A stretch of DNA of 6,930 bases from Flavobacteriales bacterium (lineage in GTDB: Bacteria; Bacteroidota; Bacteroidia; Flavobacteriales_D; CANHHI01): positions 1 through 6,930 of the forward strand of contig CANHHI010000084.1 of NCBI GenBank assembly GCA_947460225.1, read 5' to 3'. The notes beneath the pieces were generated by a model, which did no database searches, was not told the DNA's origin, and was given only the letters and a program-made list of their open reading frames with translations. Below, one piece after another: positions 1 through 6,433 of this stretch. Made by a program: the position numbers and the translations under genes. Numbering within the stretch: the first letter of the stretch is position 1; the number at the start of each line of letters is the position of its first letter.

Positions 1-1721
1 ACATCATTGTCCAGCAAAGTCTGTTTGATTTCTTCTGCATAATCGTGGTATTTTTCGCTAATAGGCAAAATTTGCACTTGATTGGGCGCAAGCCACAATG
101 GGAAATCGCCCTTGCAATGCTCCAAAAGCACAGCAATAAAACGCTCCATGGAACCAAAAGGCGCACGGTGTATCATCACAGGGCGGTGTTTTTGCCCGTC
201 CGCACCCATGTATTCCAGTTCAAAACGCTCAGGCAAATTATAATCCACTTGGATAGTGCCCAATTGCCAGCGTCTGCCAATGGCATCTTTGACCATGAAA
301 TCCAGTTTTGGTCCATAAAACGCCGCCTCGCCATATTCCACCACGGTTTTGAGGTTTTCCTCGGCAGCAGCTTCTATAATCGCCGTTTCTGCTTTGTTCC
401 AATTTTCATCAGAGCCAATGTATTTGCTCGGATTGGCTGGATCACGCAAAGAAACTTGGGCAGTATATTCTGTAAAGCCCAGTGTTTTAAACACATAAAG
501 CACCAAATGAATGACTTTTTTAAATTCTTCTTTCACCTGCTCTTGCATGCAGAAAATATGTGCATCATCTTGGGTAAAACCACGCACACGTGTCAAGCCA
601 TGCAATTCCCCAGACTGTTCATAGCGATATACCGTGCCAAATTCCGCCAAGCGCACAGGCAAATCTTTGTAAGAACGGGGTTTTGTTTTATAAATTTCGC
701 AGTGGTGCGGGCAATTCATGGGTTTGAGCAAAAACTCCTCGCCCTCGGCAGGCGTGTGTATGGGTTGGAAAGAATCCGCTCCGTATTTTTCATAATGCCC
801 CGAGCAAACGTACAATTCTTTTTGCCCAATATGCGGGGTCATCACTTTGTCATAACCCGCTTTTTGCTGGGCTTTTTCCATAAAATGTTGCAAACGCAAG
901 CGCAATTCTGCGCCTTTGGGTAGCCACAAAGGCAAGCCCTGCCCCACTTTGGCGGAGAAAGCAAAAAGTTCCATTTCCTTGCCCAACTTGCGGTGGTCTC
1001 TGGCTTTGGCTTCTTCCAGTTGCAACAAATGCGCCTCCAAATCTTTTTGTTTGGTAAAGGACACGGCGTAAACCCTTGTGAGTTGCTTGTTTTTTTCATT
1101 GCCCCGCCAGTACGCTCCCGCCACATTGAGAATTTTTACCGCTTTGATAAAACCCGTGTGTGGAATATGCGGACCTTTGCACAAATCATAAAAACCGCCT
1201 TGCTGGTAAAAACTGATTTTACCGTCTTCCAAACCCTCAATGAGTTCTACTTTATAGGGATTTTGTTTTGCTGTATAATAAGCGAGCGCATCTTGCTTAG
1301 ACACCCAAGTTTTGGTAAATACATTTTTCTGACGTGCCAATTCCAAAAAAGTATTTTCTATTTTTTGAAAATCTTTCTCGCTCAAAACCTCATCGCCAAA
1401 GTCTATATCGTAATAAAATCCATTTTCTATGGGCGGACCAATGGTGAATTTTGCTTCGGGGTAAAGGCTTTGTATGGCTTCTGCCAACACGTGCGCCGAA
1501 GAATGCCACAAAGTGGATTTGCCTTCCCCGCTTTCTGCCGTGTGCAAACGCAAACGAGCACTGGCTTCTACGCTATAATTTGTTTCTTGAATTTCGTCAT
1601 TGACGCTGGCGCAAAGCACCTCACGTGCCAAACCTTGGCTAATGCTTTCAGCGATTTGCAAAACAGTAGTGCCTTTGGCGTATTCACGCACAGAGCCATC
1701 TGGTAAAGTTATTTTGATCAT
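1..1721 (-). CDS. thrS: Threonine--tRNA ligase (ThrRS), 3' end cut by the window edge
   Basis: This cytoplasmic class II aminoacyl-tRNA synthetase charges tRNA-Thr with threonine and edits mischarged seryl-tRNA. Translating from the ATG at 1721 gives 573 uninterrupted codons to the left edge; the family is usually about 640-650 residues, so roughly the last 70, within the anticodon-binding domain, are missing. The N-terminus is a TGS domain (about residues 1-60, beginning MIKITLPDGS). The editing domain follows with its metal-type residues H73xxxH77 and C181xxxH185. The catalytic core carries the zinc ligands C337 (in MNCPHH), H388 (in TQDDAHIF) and H518 (in MIHRAPFGSMERF, motif 3). The arginine of motif 2 lies in TRVRGFTQDD. 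The start is only 15 bases after the asnS stop, which suggests co-transcription, and no Shine-Dalgarno is visible. In many bacteria infC, rpmI and rplT follow thrS, but that region is outside the window. Identification is secure. Confidence 0.97.
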   Translation of the reverse strand, partial: MIKITLPDGSVREYAKGTTVLQIAESISQGLAREVLCASVNDEIQETNYSVEASARLRLHTAESGEGKSTLWHSSAHVLAEAIQSLYPEAKFTIGPPIENGFYYDIDFGDEVLSEKDFQKIENTFLELARQKNVFTKTWVSKQDALAYYTAKQNPYKVELIEGLEDGKISFYQQGGFYDLCKGPHIPHTGFIKAVKILNVAGAYWRGNEKNKQLTRVYAVSFTKQKDLEAHLLQLEEAKARDHRKLGKEMELFAFSAKVGQGLPLWLPKGAELRLRLQHFMEKAQQKAGYDKVMTPHIGQKELYVCSGHYEKYGADSFQPIHTPAEGEEFLLKPMNCPHHCEIYKTKPRSYKDLPVRLAEFGTVYRYEQSGELHGLTRVRGFTQDDAHIFCMQEQVKEEFKKVIHLVLYVFKTLGFTEYTAQVSLRDPANPSKYIGSDENWNKAETAIIEAAAEENLKTVVEYGEAAFYGPKLDFMVKDAIGRRWQLGTIQVDYNLPERFELEYMGADGQKHRPVMIHRAPFGSMERFIAVLLEHCKGDFPLWLAPNQVQILPISEKYHDYAEEIKQTLLDND

Positions 1722-1736
1722 GTTGTTTCTTAAAAT

Positions 1737-3173
1737 TTAAAAATTTGCACTTTTTGGGGTTCTTGGAAAAGGAATAACGTCTCGGATATTGGTCATGCCC
1801 GTTACAAACATCACCAAACGCTCAAAACCCAAACCAAATCCACTATGCACACAGGTGCCAAAGCGTCTGGTGTCTAAATACCACCACAAGGTCTGGGGGT
1901 CTATGCCCGAAGTCTGACATTTTTGTTCTAAAATAGCTAAACGCTCCTCCCTTTGGCTACCACCCATGATTTCGCCGATACCCGGGAAAAGCACGTCCAT
2001 GGCAGCAACGGTTTTGCCGTCATCGTTCATGCGCATATAAAACGCCTTGAACGCCGCTGGATAACCCGTGATAATGGCAGGTTTTTTGAAATGTTGCTCC
2101 ACCAAATAACGCTCGTGTTCGGATTGCAGTTCCAAGCCCCAAGCCACTGGAAATTGGAATTTGCCGTTTTTATGTGGTTTGGATTGTTCTAAAATCTTTA
2201 CTGCCTCGGTATAAGTGATGCGCTCAAAAGGACTGTCCACCACAAAAGCCAAACGTTCCGCCAAAGTCATGCTGTTGCGTTTTTCTTGTGGCAATTGTTT
2301 TTGCTCTTCGGCTTCACGCTCGGAAAGCAATTTGATTTCGTCTTTGGCGTGTGTTAAAGCATAATTGCAGAGGTATTTCAAAAATTCTTCTGCCAAGTCC
2401 ATGTTGTCTTGCAAATTGTAAAAAGCCATTTCCGGCTCAATCATCCAAAATTCAGACAAATGGCGTGTTGTGTTGGAATTTTCCGCTCTAAACGTAGGTC
2501 CAAAAGTATAAATTTGCCCCAGTGCCATAGCACCCAGCTCCCCTTGCAATTGCCCAGAAACAGTCAAATGTGCTTCTGTGCCAAAAAAATCTTGGCTAAA
2601 ATCTACTTTGCCTGCGCTGTCTTTGGGTAAATCATTTAAGTTTAGGGTGGTTACGTGAAAGAGTTCCCCTGCTCCCTCTGCATCAGAAGCCGTGATAATG
2701 GGCGTATGCAAATTAAAAAATCCCTTTTGGTTGAAAAATTGATGCACCGCAAAAGACAAGTGATGACGCACACGGAAAACCGCACCAAAAACCTGGGAAC
2801 GCATGCGCAAATGTCCAATTTCCCTTAAAAATTCCAGAGAATGTTTTTTGGGTTGCAAAGGATACACGCTGGCATCGCATTCGCCTAAAATTTTCAAATC
2901 GCTGACGTGCAATTCTACGCTCTGCCCTTTGCCCAATGATTCTGCCAAAGTGCCCGTTATTTCTAAACAAGCGCCTGTATTTATTTTTTTGATGAGTTCT
3001 TCTGGAAAATTATGCGCTTGAATAACCGCTTGCAAAGGTTCCGTGCTAGAACCATCTTGCAAAGCAATAAATTGTGTATTTCTGAATGTTCTCACCCAAG
3101 CACACAAGGTGATTTTTTGCCCTTTTGGCGTTTGTGCTAAAATGCTTGCAATGCGCTCCATGCTCATAGTCAT
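1737..3173 (-). CDS. asnS: Asparagine--tRNA ligase (AsnRS)
   Basis: This class IIb synthetase attaches asparagine to tRNA-Asn in the cytoplasm, so the organism has the direct route for Asn-tRNA. From the ATG at 3173 it is 478 residues, close to the usual bacterial length of about 465-470. The N-terminal OB-fold anticodon-binding domain covers about residues 15-100 (WVRTFRNTQFIALQDGSS). The catalytic domain contains TPIITASDAEGAGELF, motif 2 at about 228-243 (FRAENSNTTRHLSEFW) and motif 3 at about 445-456 (GFGLGFERLVMF). The stretches MIEPEM and PGIGEIMGGSQREERL are characteristic of AsnRS and argue against AspRS. The start is uncertain: in-frame ATGs lie at 3173, 3167 and 3161, and a TTG at 3194 would add seven residues that look non-homologous. 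A 58-base gap separates it from the flavoprotein gene upstream, and thrS follows 15 bases after its stop. Confidence 0.97.
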   Translation of the reverse strand: MTMSMERIASILAQTPKGQKITLCAWVRTFRNTQFIALQDGSSTEPLQAVIQAHNFPEELIKKINTGACLEITGTLAESLGKGQSVELHVSDLKILGECDASVYPLQPKKHSLEFLREIGHLRMRSQVFGAVFRVRHHLSFAVHQFFNQKGFFNLHTPIITASDAEGAGELFHVTTLNLNDLPKDSAGKVDFSQDFFGTEAHLTVSGQLQGELGAMALGQIYTFGPTFRAENSNTTRHLSEFWMIEPEMAFYNLQDNMDLAEEFLKYLCNYALTHAKDEIKLLSEREAEEQKQLPQEKRNSMTLAERLAFVVDSPFERITYTEAVKILEQSKPHKNGKFQFPVAWGLELQSEHERYLVEQHFKKPAIITGYPAAFKAFYMRMNDDGKTVAAMDVLFPGIGEIMGGSQREERLAILEQKCQTSGIDPQTLWWYLDTRRFGTCVHSGFGLGFERLVMFVTGMTNIRDVIPFPRTPKSANF

Positions 3174-3182
3174 TATTTTGCC

Positions 3183-3203
3183 CCAAAAATACAAAATTTT
3201 TGG
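3183..3203. repeat. Perfect 8-bp inverted repeat upstream of asnS
   Basis: CCAAAAAT at 3183-3190 and ATTTTTGG at 3196-3203 are exact reverse complements separated by the five bases ACAAA. The repeat ends ten bases before the first ATG of asnS (3173) and contains the candidate -7 box. It could be an operator half-site pair or a weak RNA hairpin. The arms are mostly A/T, so a chance origin is quite possible. Confidence 0.4.
3184..3191 (-). promoter_or_regulatory. Weak candidate -7 promoter box upstream of asnS
   Basis: TATTTTTG on the minus strand matches TAnnTTTG within the longest intergenic gap of the window (58 bases), so this is a sensible place for an asnS-thrS promoter. No TTG is found at the expected -33 distance. 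The predicted start would fall only a few bases before the ATG at 3173, which would favour one of the downstream ATGs (3167 or 3161) as the true start. Confidence 0.22.
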
Positions 3204-3231
3204 CAGACTATAAATAACTATTTAAGAAAAA

Positions 3232-4452
3232 CTACTCTGCCATAGCTCTACCCGCCAAAAAGCCAGTCGTCCAGGCTGCTTGGAAATTATAGCCTCCCGT
3301 TACACCATCTATGTCTAAAATTTCACCCGCAAAAAACAAACCTGGATATTTTGCACTTTGCATGGTTTTAAAATCTATATTTTCCAAAGCCACGCCACCA
3401 GCGGTTACAAATTCTTCTTTAAAGGTGTTTTTGCCTTTTACCTGCAAGGATAAATTTGCCAATTGCTCCACCAATTGATTGATAACTTTATGCGTGGTGT
3501 CTGCCCAAATTTGGCTGGGCGCAATGCGCAAGCGCAATAAAAACAAATTCCACAAACGCAAAGGAATTTCTTTAAAAGGCGAAAATTTGCCCATTTGCTT
3601 GCGTAAATTGTCTTTTCGGGCATTTAAGAGTATTTCCCGTAATTCTTCTTGGTTTTGTTGAGGCAAACAATTGACAAATAAAGGGAAAGTATAATTTTGT
3701 TTAGCCATGTCCAGCGCAGCAAAGGCAGAAAGTCTCAACACAGCAGGACCACTCAAACCTTTATGTGTAATCAGCATGGCACCTGCATCTTCTACACCCA
3801 TGGCACGCAAATTAACTTCCGACACAGAAACTCCAGCCAAAGCACGCAAAGACTCATCATTTAGCGCGAAAGTAAACAACGAAGGCACGGGTTTTTCTAT
3901 TTTTAAACCCAATTCATATAAATACTGATACTGCGCCATTTTACTCGCTCCACCCGTTGCAATAAGCACCTTGTCGGCAAAACGCATTTCGCCATTTACC
4001 CAAATTTCAAAACCACCCTCAAGCAAAGGCTTTATTTTTTCCAAGCCTGCGTTCATTTCTATGTCCACTCCCAAACGCCTCGCTTCTGAAAGCAAACACG
4101 AAACAATGGTTTGCGAATTGTCGCTCTCTGGAAAAACCCTGCCGTCCGCTTCTGTTTTCAATTGCACGCCACGCTTTTCAAACCAATCCATGGTGCTTTT
4201 GGCATCAAATTCATCAAAAGCCACTTTTAAAAGTTTTGCCCCTCTTGGGTAAGCCTTTAAAAACTGACTCTTGCGAAAACAGGCTTGTGTTACATTGCAT
4301 CTACCACCTCCTGAAATACGCACTTTGCTCAACAATTTATCGCTTTTCTCTAAAATGCTGACTTGGTAACTGGGGTTTTCTGCGGCACGAATGGCGGCAA
4401 AAAAACCTGCCGCCCCACCGCCTATAATCAATATTTTCTTAGATTCCTTCAT
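3232..4452 (-). CDS. BaiN/HI0933-family NAD(P)/FAD-dependent oxidoreductase
   Basis: This is a predicted cytoplasmic flavoprotein of the HI0933/YhiN/BaiN family (COG2081), 406 residues from the ATG at 4452; family members are typically about 390-420. The N-terminal FAD-binding Rossmann motif is IGGGAAG at residues 10-16, followed by an acidic strand end (SILEKSDK). The family signatures are all present: VRISGGGRCNVTQ around 44-56, LIATGGAS at 163-170, THKGLSGPAVL at 229-239, FVTAGGVALENI at 348-359, and the C-terminal FAD-contacting GEILDIDGVTGGYNFQAAW. The substrate is not known from sequence. Names such as BaiN or aminoacetone oxidase come from a few studied relatives and should not be taken as function here. 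The start lies 11 bases after the carbonic anhydrase stop, so the two genes are probably co-transcribed. An in-frame TTG at 4455 is an alternative start but less likely than the ATG. Confidence 0.92.
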   Translation of the reverse strand: MKESKKILIIGGGAAGFFAAIRAAENPSYQVSILEKSDKLLSKVRISGGGRCNVTQACFRKSQFLKAYPRGAKLLKVAFDEFDAKSTMDWFEKRGVQLKTEADGRVFPESDNSQTIVSCLLSEARRLGVDIEMNAGLEKIKPLLEGGFEIWVNGEMRFADKVLIATGGASKMAQYQYLYELGLKIEKPVPSLFTFALNDESLRALAGVSVSEVNLRAMGVEDAGAMLITHKGLSGPAVLRLSAFAALDMAKQNYTFPLFVNCLPQQNQEELREILLNARKDNLRKQMGKFSPFKEIPLRLWNLFLLRLRIAPSQIWADTTHKVINQLVEQLANLSLQVKGKNTFKEEFVTAGGVALENIDFKTMQSAKYPGLFFAGEILDIDGVTGGYNFQAAWTTGFLAGRAMAE

Positions 4453-4463
4453 CAAAATGGGTG

Positions 4464-5087
4464 CTATAAAAAACTAACCACGCCCGTTTCTATGTCGTAC
4501 AAAGCACCGATTATTTTGATTTTATTTTCTTTTTCTAAATCTGCAATAATAGGACTTTCTCTGCGTATGCGCTCCATGGTCAAAACCACATTGCGCCAGG
4601 TTACTTTCTGCACAAACTCTGGATTGCTTCCAGTTTGTTCCCCTACATATTCGGTGCGTTCCGCAACAATAGCGGGCTGTATTTTGTTGATTAAAGTGGT
4701 TAAATTGCCCATTTCTACATGGTTACAAGCTCCTACTATTGCGCCACATTTGGTGTGTCCCAAAACAACAATGATTTTTGTGCCCACAACCTTTGTAGCA
4801 AACTCCATACTGCCTAATATATCTTCGTTGAGAATATTGCCTGCTATGCGAATGCTAAAAATATCGCCTAGACCTTGGTCAAAAACAAGCTCCGCAGAGG
4901 TTCTGCTGTCCATACAGCTCAAAATAGTCGCAAAGGGAAATTGACCTTCTGCCGTTTCATTGACTTGTTCTAGCAAATTTCTGTTGGCTTTTAGATTATT
5001 GACAAATCTTAGGTTACCTTGTTTAAGTATTTCCAAGGCTTTTTCTGGCGTCAGATGACTTTGTGTTTCTTTGTTTTGTGTTCTCAT
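4464..5087 (-). CDS. Beta-class carbonic anhydrase
   Basis: This zinc enzyme interconverts carbon dioxide and bicarbonate, supplying bicarbonate for carboxylases and helping pH balance. The protein is 207 residues, normal for bacterial beta-carbonic anhydrases. The zinc ligands are clear: C58 in SCMDSRT, with the D60/R62 catalytic dyad of the CxDSR motif, and H111 and C114 in GHTKCGA (HxxC). Other conserved parts include the segment from about residue 74 (GDIFSIRIAGN), ILGSMEFA, and a C-terminal strand IIGALYDIETGVVSFL. There is no signal peptide, so it should be cytoplasmic. It sits 24 bases after the peptidase stop and 11 bases before the flavoprotein gene. No SulP or other bicarbonate transporter gene is next to it. 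A TAnnTTTG box overlapping the upstream stop codon may give it its own promoter. Whether it is the bicarbonate-regulated type II form cannot be settled by eye. Confidence 0.95.
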   Translation of the reverse strand: MRTQNKETQSHLTPEKALEILKQGNLRFVNNLKANRNLLEQVNETAEGQFPFATILSCMDSRTSAELVFDQGLGDIFSIRIAGNILNEDILGSMEFATKVVGTKIIVVLGHTKCGAIVGACNHVEMGNLTTLINKIQPAIVAERTEYVGEQTGSNPEFVQKVTWRNVVLTMERIRRESPIIADLEKENKIKIIGALYDIETGVVSFL

Positions 5088-5106
5088 AATATTGATGTTT
5101 ATTGTA

Positions 5107-5142
5107 CAAATTTAACTCGGCACTTTAAGCAGTTGCATCAAA
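5107..5142 (-). promoter_or_regulatory. Putative promoter for the carbonic anhydrase gene
   Basis: On the minus strand TAAATTTG (5114-5107) matches TAnnTTTG, and its first three bases are the TAA stop codon of the peptidase gene. A TTTG at 5142-5139 is a possible -33 element, but the 24-base spacer is a little long. The predicted start near 5101 would leave about 13 bases of leader before the ATG at 5087. Because it overlaps coding sequence and is short, it may be chance. Confidence 0.3.
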
Positions 5143-6392
5143 CTATCTCGCAAGGCACTAAATTTAGGGTCTTTGCCCACATTTACATCGCTTTTAATAA
5201 ACGAACGCTCTCTATTAGGGTCTATTTGACTGCCGTTTTTCCAAAACCTATAACACACATGCGGACCACTCGCCAAGCCTGTACTGCCCACATAGCCAAT
5301 AATCTGCCCTTGCCGTATCCGCACGCCAGCGTGCATGCCTTGGGCTATTCGGGACATGTGCAAATATTGGGTTTGATAGGTGTTGTTGTGGCGGATTTTT
5401 ACATAATTGCCGTTGTTGGGATTATAAGTGGCTTCTACCACTATACCGTCTGCCGTTGCCCAAATAGGCGTGCCCACAGGGGCAGCGTAGTCTGTGCCCA
5501 AATGCGCTTTCCAAATTTTCTGCACAGGGTGAAACCGATTGCCCGTAAACCGAGAGCTGATGCGGGAAAATTTTAAAGGCGCACTCAAAAAGAATTTGCG
5601 CAACCCAAAGCCTTTTTCATCAAAATAATTCATGTCTTTGGTGGGGTAATAAAAGCTATAAAACTGTGAACCCGCATGTTTATAAATCGCCGCATGAATT
5701 TTCTCTACGCCTACCACTTGCCCACGCACAATTTTTTGGTTGTAAATCACCTTGAAATAATCCCCAGGTTGGGTTTTGAAAAAATCTATCGTCCAAGAAT
5801 AAATTTCTATGAGTTTAGCCTCTAAATCTTGTGATAAAGCTGGATTTTGTGCCGCCTTGCGCACGGTTTCAGATAAAGACGAACCCTTTTGGATAGTGCC
5901 TTCTAAAACACTCTGCTCGGTAATTTGCAAATGGCTATCTCGCAAAGCCACAAAAGAGCCATTTTCTACTCTGGAAAACACCACGTAATTGATTTTGTCA
6001 ATTTCATAGATAAAATGCTTAACGGAGTCGGTTTTGGGGTCTTTGAGAATGAGCAAAGGCGCACCTGCTTTTATTTTGGATAAATCATACACTTTTTTGT
6101 TTACCCGAAATATATCCGCCAATTGCGCAGATCCAATGTGATAGGGTTTTAGCAATTCTACCAAACTTTGGTTTTTGCGCACCGTGTCATACACCAAATC
6201 AAATTGCTGTAAATCAAAACCAAAATCCAACCAAGGCTCCCCATACACTTGATGATAATTTGGCGCACGTTTGATGCTGTCTATATCATATTGATAGAAA
6301 GCTGACTTTTCTTTACCCACAGGCGACTTAGGCTGACAAGCCCAAAGCCAATATGCAACACAAAAAACAATATAACGAAAATACAACATCAT
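5112..6392 (-). CDS. M23-family peptidoglycan metallopeptidase, putative lipoprotein
   Basis: This is a probable cell-envelope zinc endopeptidase that cuts peptide cross-links in peptidoglycan, of the MepM/Csd3/ShyA type; 426 residues. The N-terminus is hydrophobic and ends in LWAC, giving a plausible lipobox with C19 as the lipidated cysteine, although the tryptophan is unusual there. Residues about 69-117 resemble the LysM/OapA-like domain of MepM relatives (DTVRKNQSLVELL to LLILK). Residues about 120-250 match the Csd3-like second domain, including EGTIQKGSSLSETVRKA and QPGDYFKVIY. The M23 domain spans about 275-395, with H297xxxD301 (HLGTD), H345 (YLHMS), and GSTGLASGPHVCYRFW. In that last motif the usual HxH reads H378-V-C380, so cysteine occupies the place of the third zinc ligand. 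Two adjacent ATGs (6392 and 6389) are equally possible starts. No obvious partner gene such as an FtsEX-type regulator is adjacent. Confidence 0.93.
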   Translation of the reverse strand: MMLYFRYIVFCVAYWLWACQPKSPVGKEKSAFYQYDIDSIKRAPNYHQVYGEPWLDFGFDLQQFDLVYDTVRKNQSLVELLKPYHIGSAQLADIFRVNKKVYDLSKIKAGAPLLILKDPKTDSVKHFIYEIDKINYVVFSRVENGSFVALRDSHLQITEQSVLEGTIQKGSSLSETVRKAAQNPALSQDLEAKLIEIYSWTIDFFKTQPGDYFKVIYNQKIVRGQVVGVEKIHAAIYKHAGSQFYSFYYPTKDMNYFDEKGFGLRKFFLSAPLKFSRISSRFTGNRFHPVQKIWKAHLGTDYAAPVGTPIWATADGIVVEATYNPNNGNYVKIRHNNTYQTQYLHMSRIAQGMHAGVRIRQGQIIGYVGSTGLASGPHVCYRFWKNGSQIDPNRERSFIKSDVNVGKDPKFSALRDSLMQLLKVPS

Positions 6393-6405
6393 TTTAAAAT
6401 CAGCA

Positions 6406-6433
6406 CAAAGATATACAAAAAATAAGTCTCAAA
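6406..6433 (-). promoter_or_regulatory. Putative Bacteroidota-type promoter for the M23 peptidase gene
   Basis: On the minus strand TATCTTTG (6413-6406) fits the Bacteroidota -7 element TAnnTTTG exactly. A TTTG at 6433-6430, overlapping the dioxygenase stop codon, could be the -33 element. The 16-base spacer is slightly shorter than the usual range of about 17-23. Transcription would begin near 6400, leaving a leader of about 8 bases before the ATG at 6392. This is motif matching in AT-rich DNA, so it remains tentative. Confidence 0.42.

Noticed and set aside
842..1126. Minus-strand open frame of 94 codons inside thrS
   Set aside because: It is in a different frame from the clearly coding thrS frame, has no family resemblance, and my reading of thrS shows no frameshift there.
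45..1706. Long plus-strand open frames (45-923 and 993-1706)
   Set aside because: They lie entirely antisense to thrS, whose minus-strand frame is continuous with all catalytic and editing motifs. Their translations show no recognisable family and have compositions typical of shadow frames.
1722..1745. AT-rich AAATTT-type repeats around the asnS stop and thrS start
   Set aside because: These are short low-complexity A/T runs partly within the last asnS codons; no stable stem or recognisable site results.
3205..3231. Possible intrinsic terminator after the flavoprotein gene
   Set aside because: The only stem (TAAATA/TATTTA at 3211-3224) is six A/T pairs with a two-base loop and no following T-tract in the direction of transcription, so it is too weak to call.
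4453..4463. Possible regulatory site between the carbonic anhydrase and flavoprotein genes
   Set aside because: The gap is only 11 bases and contains no box or repeat; simple operon spacing explains it.
4363..5576. Plus-strand open frames of 193 and 185 codons opposite the carbonic anhydrase and peptidase genes
   Set aside because: They are antisense to genes with clear catalytic motifs, and their translations show no domain or signal sequence that I recognise.
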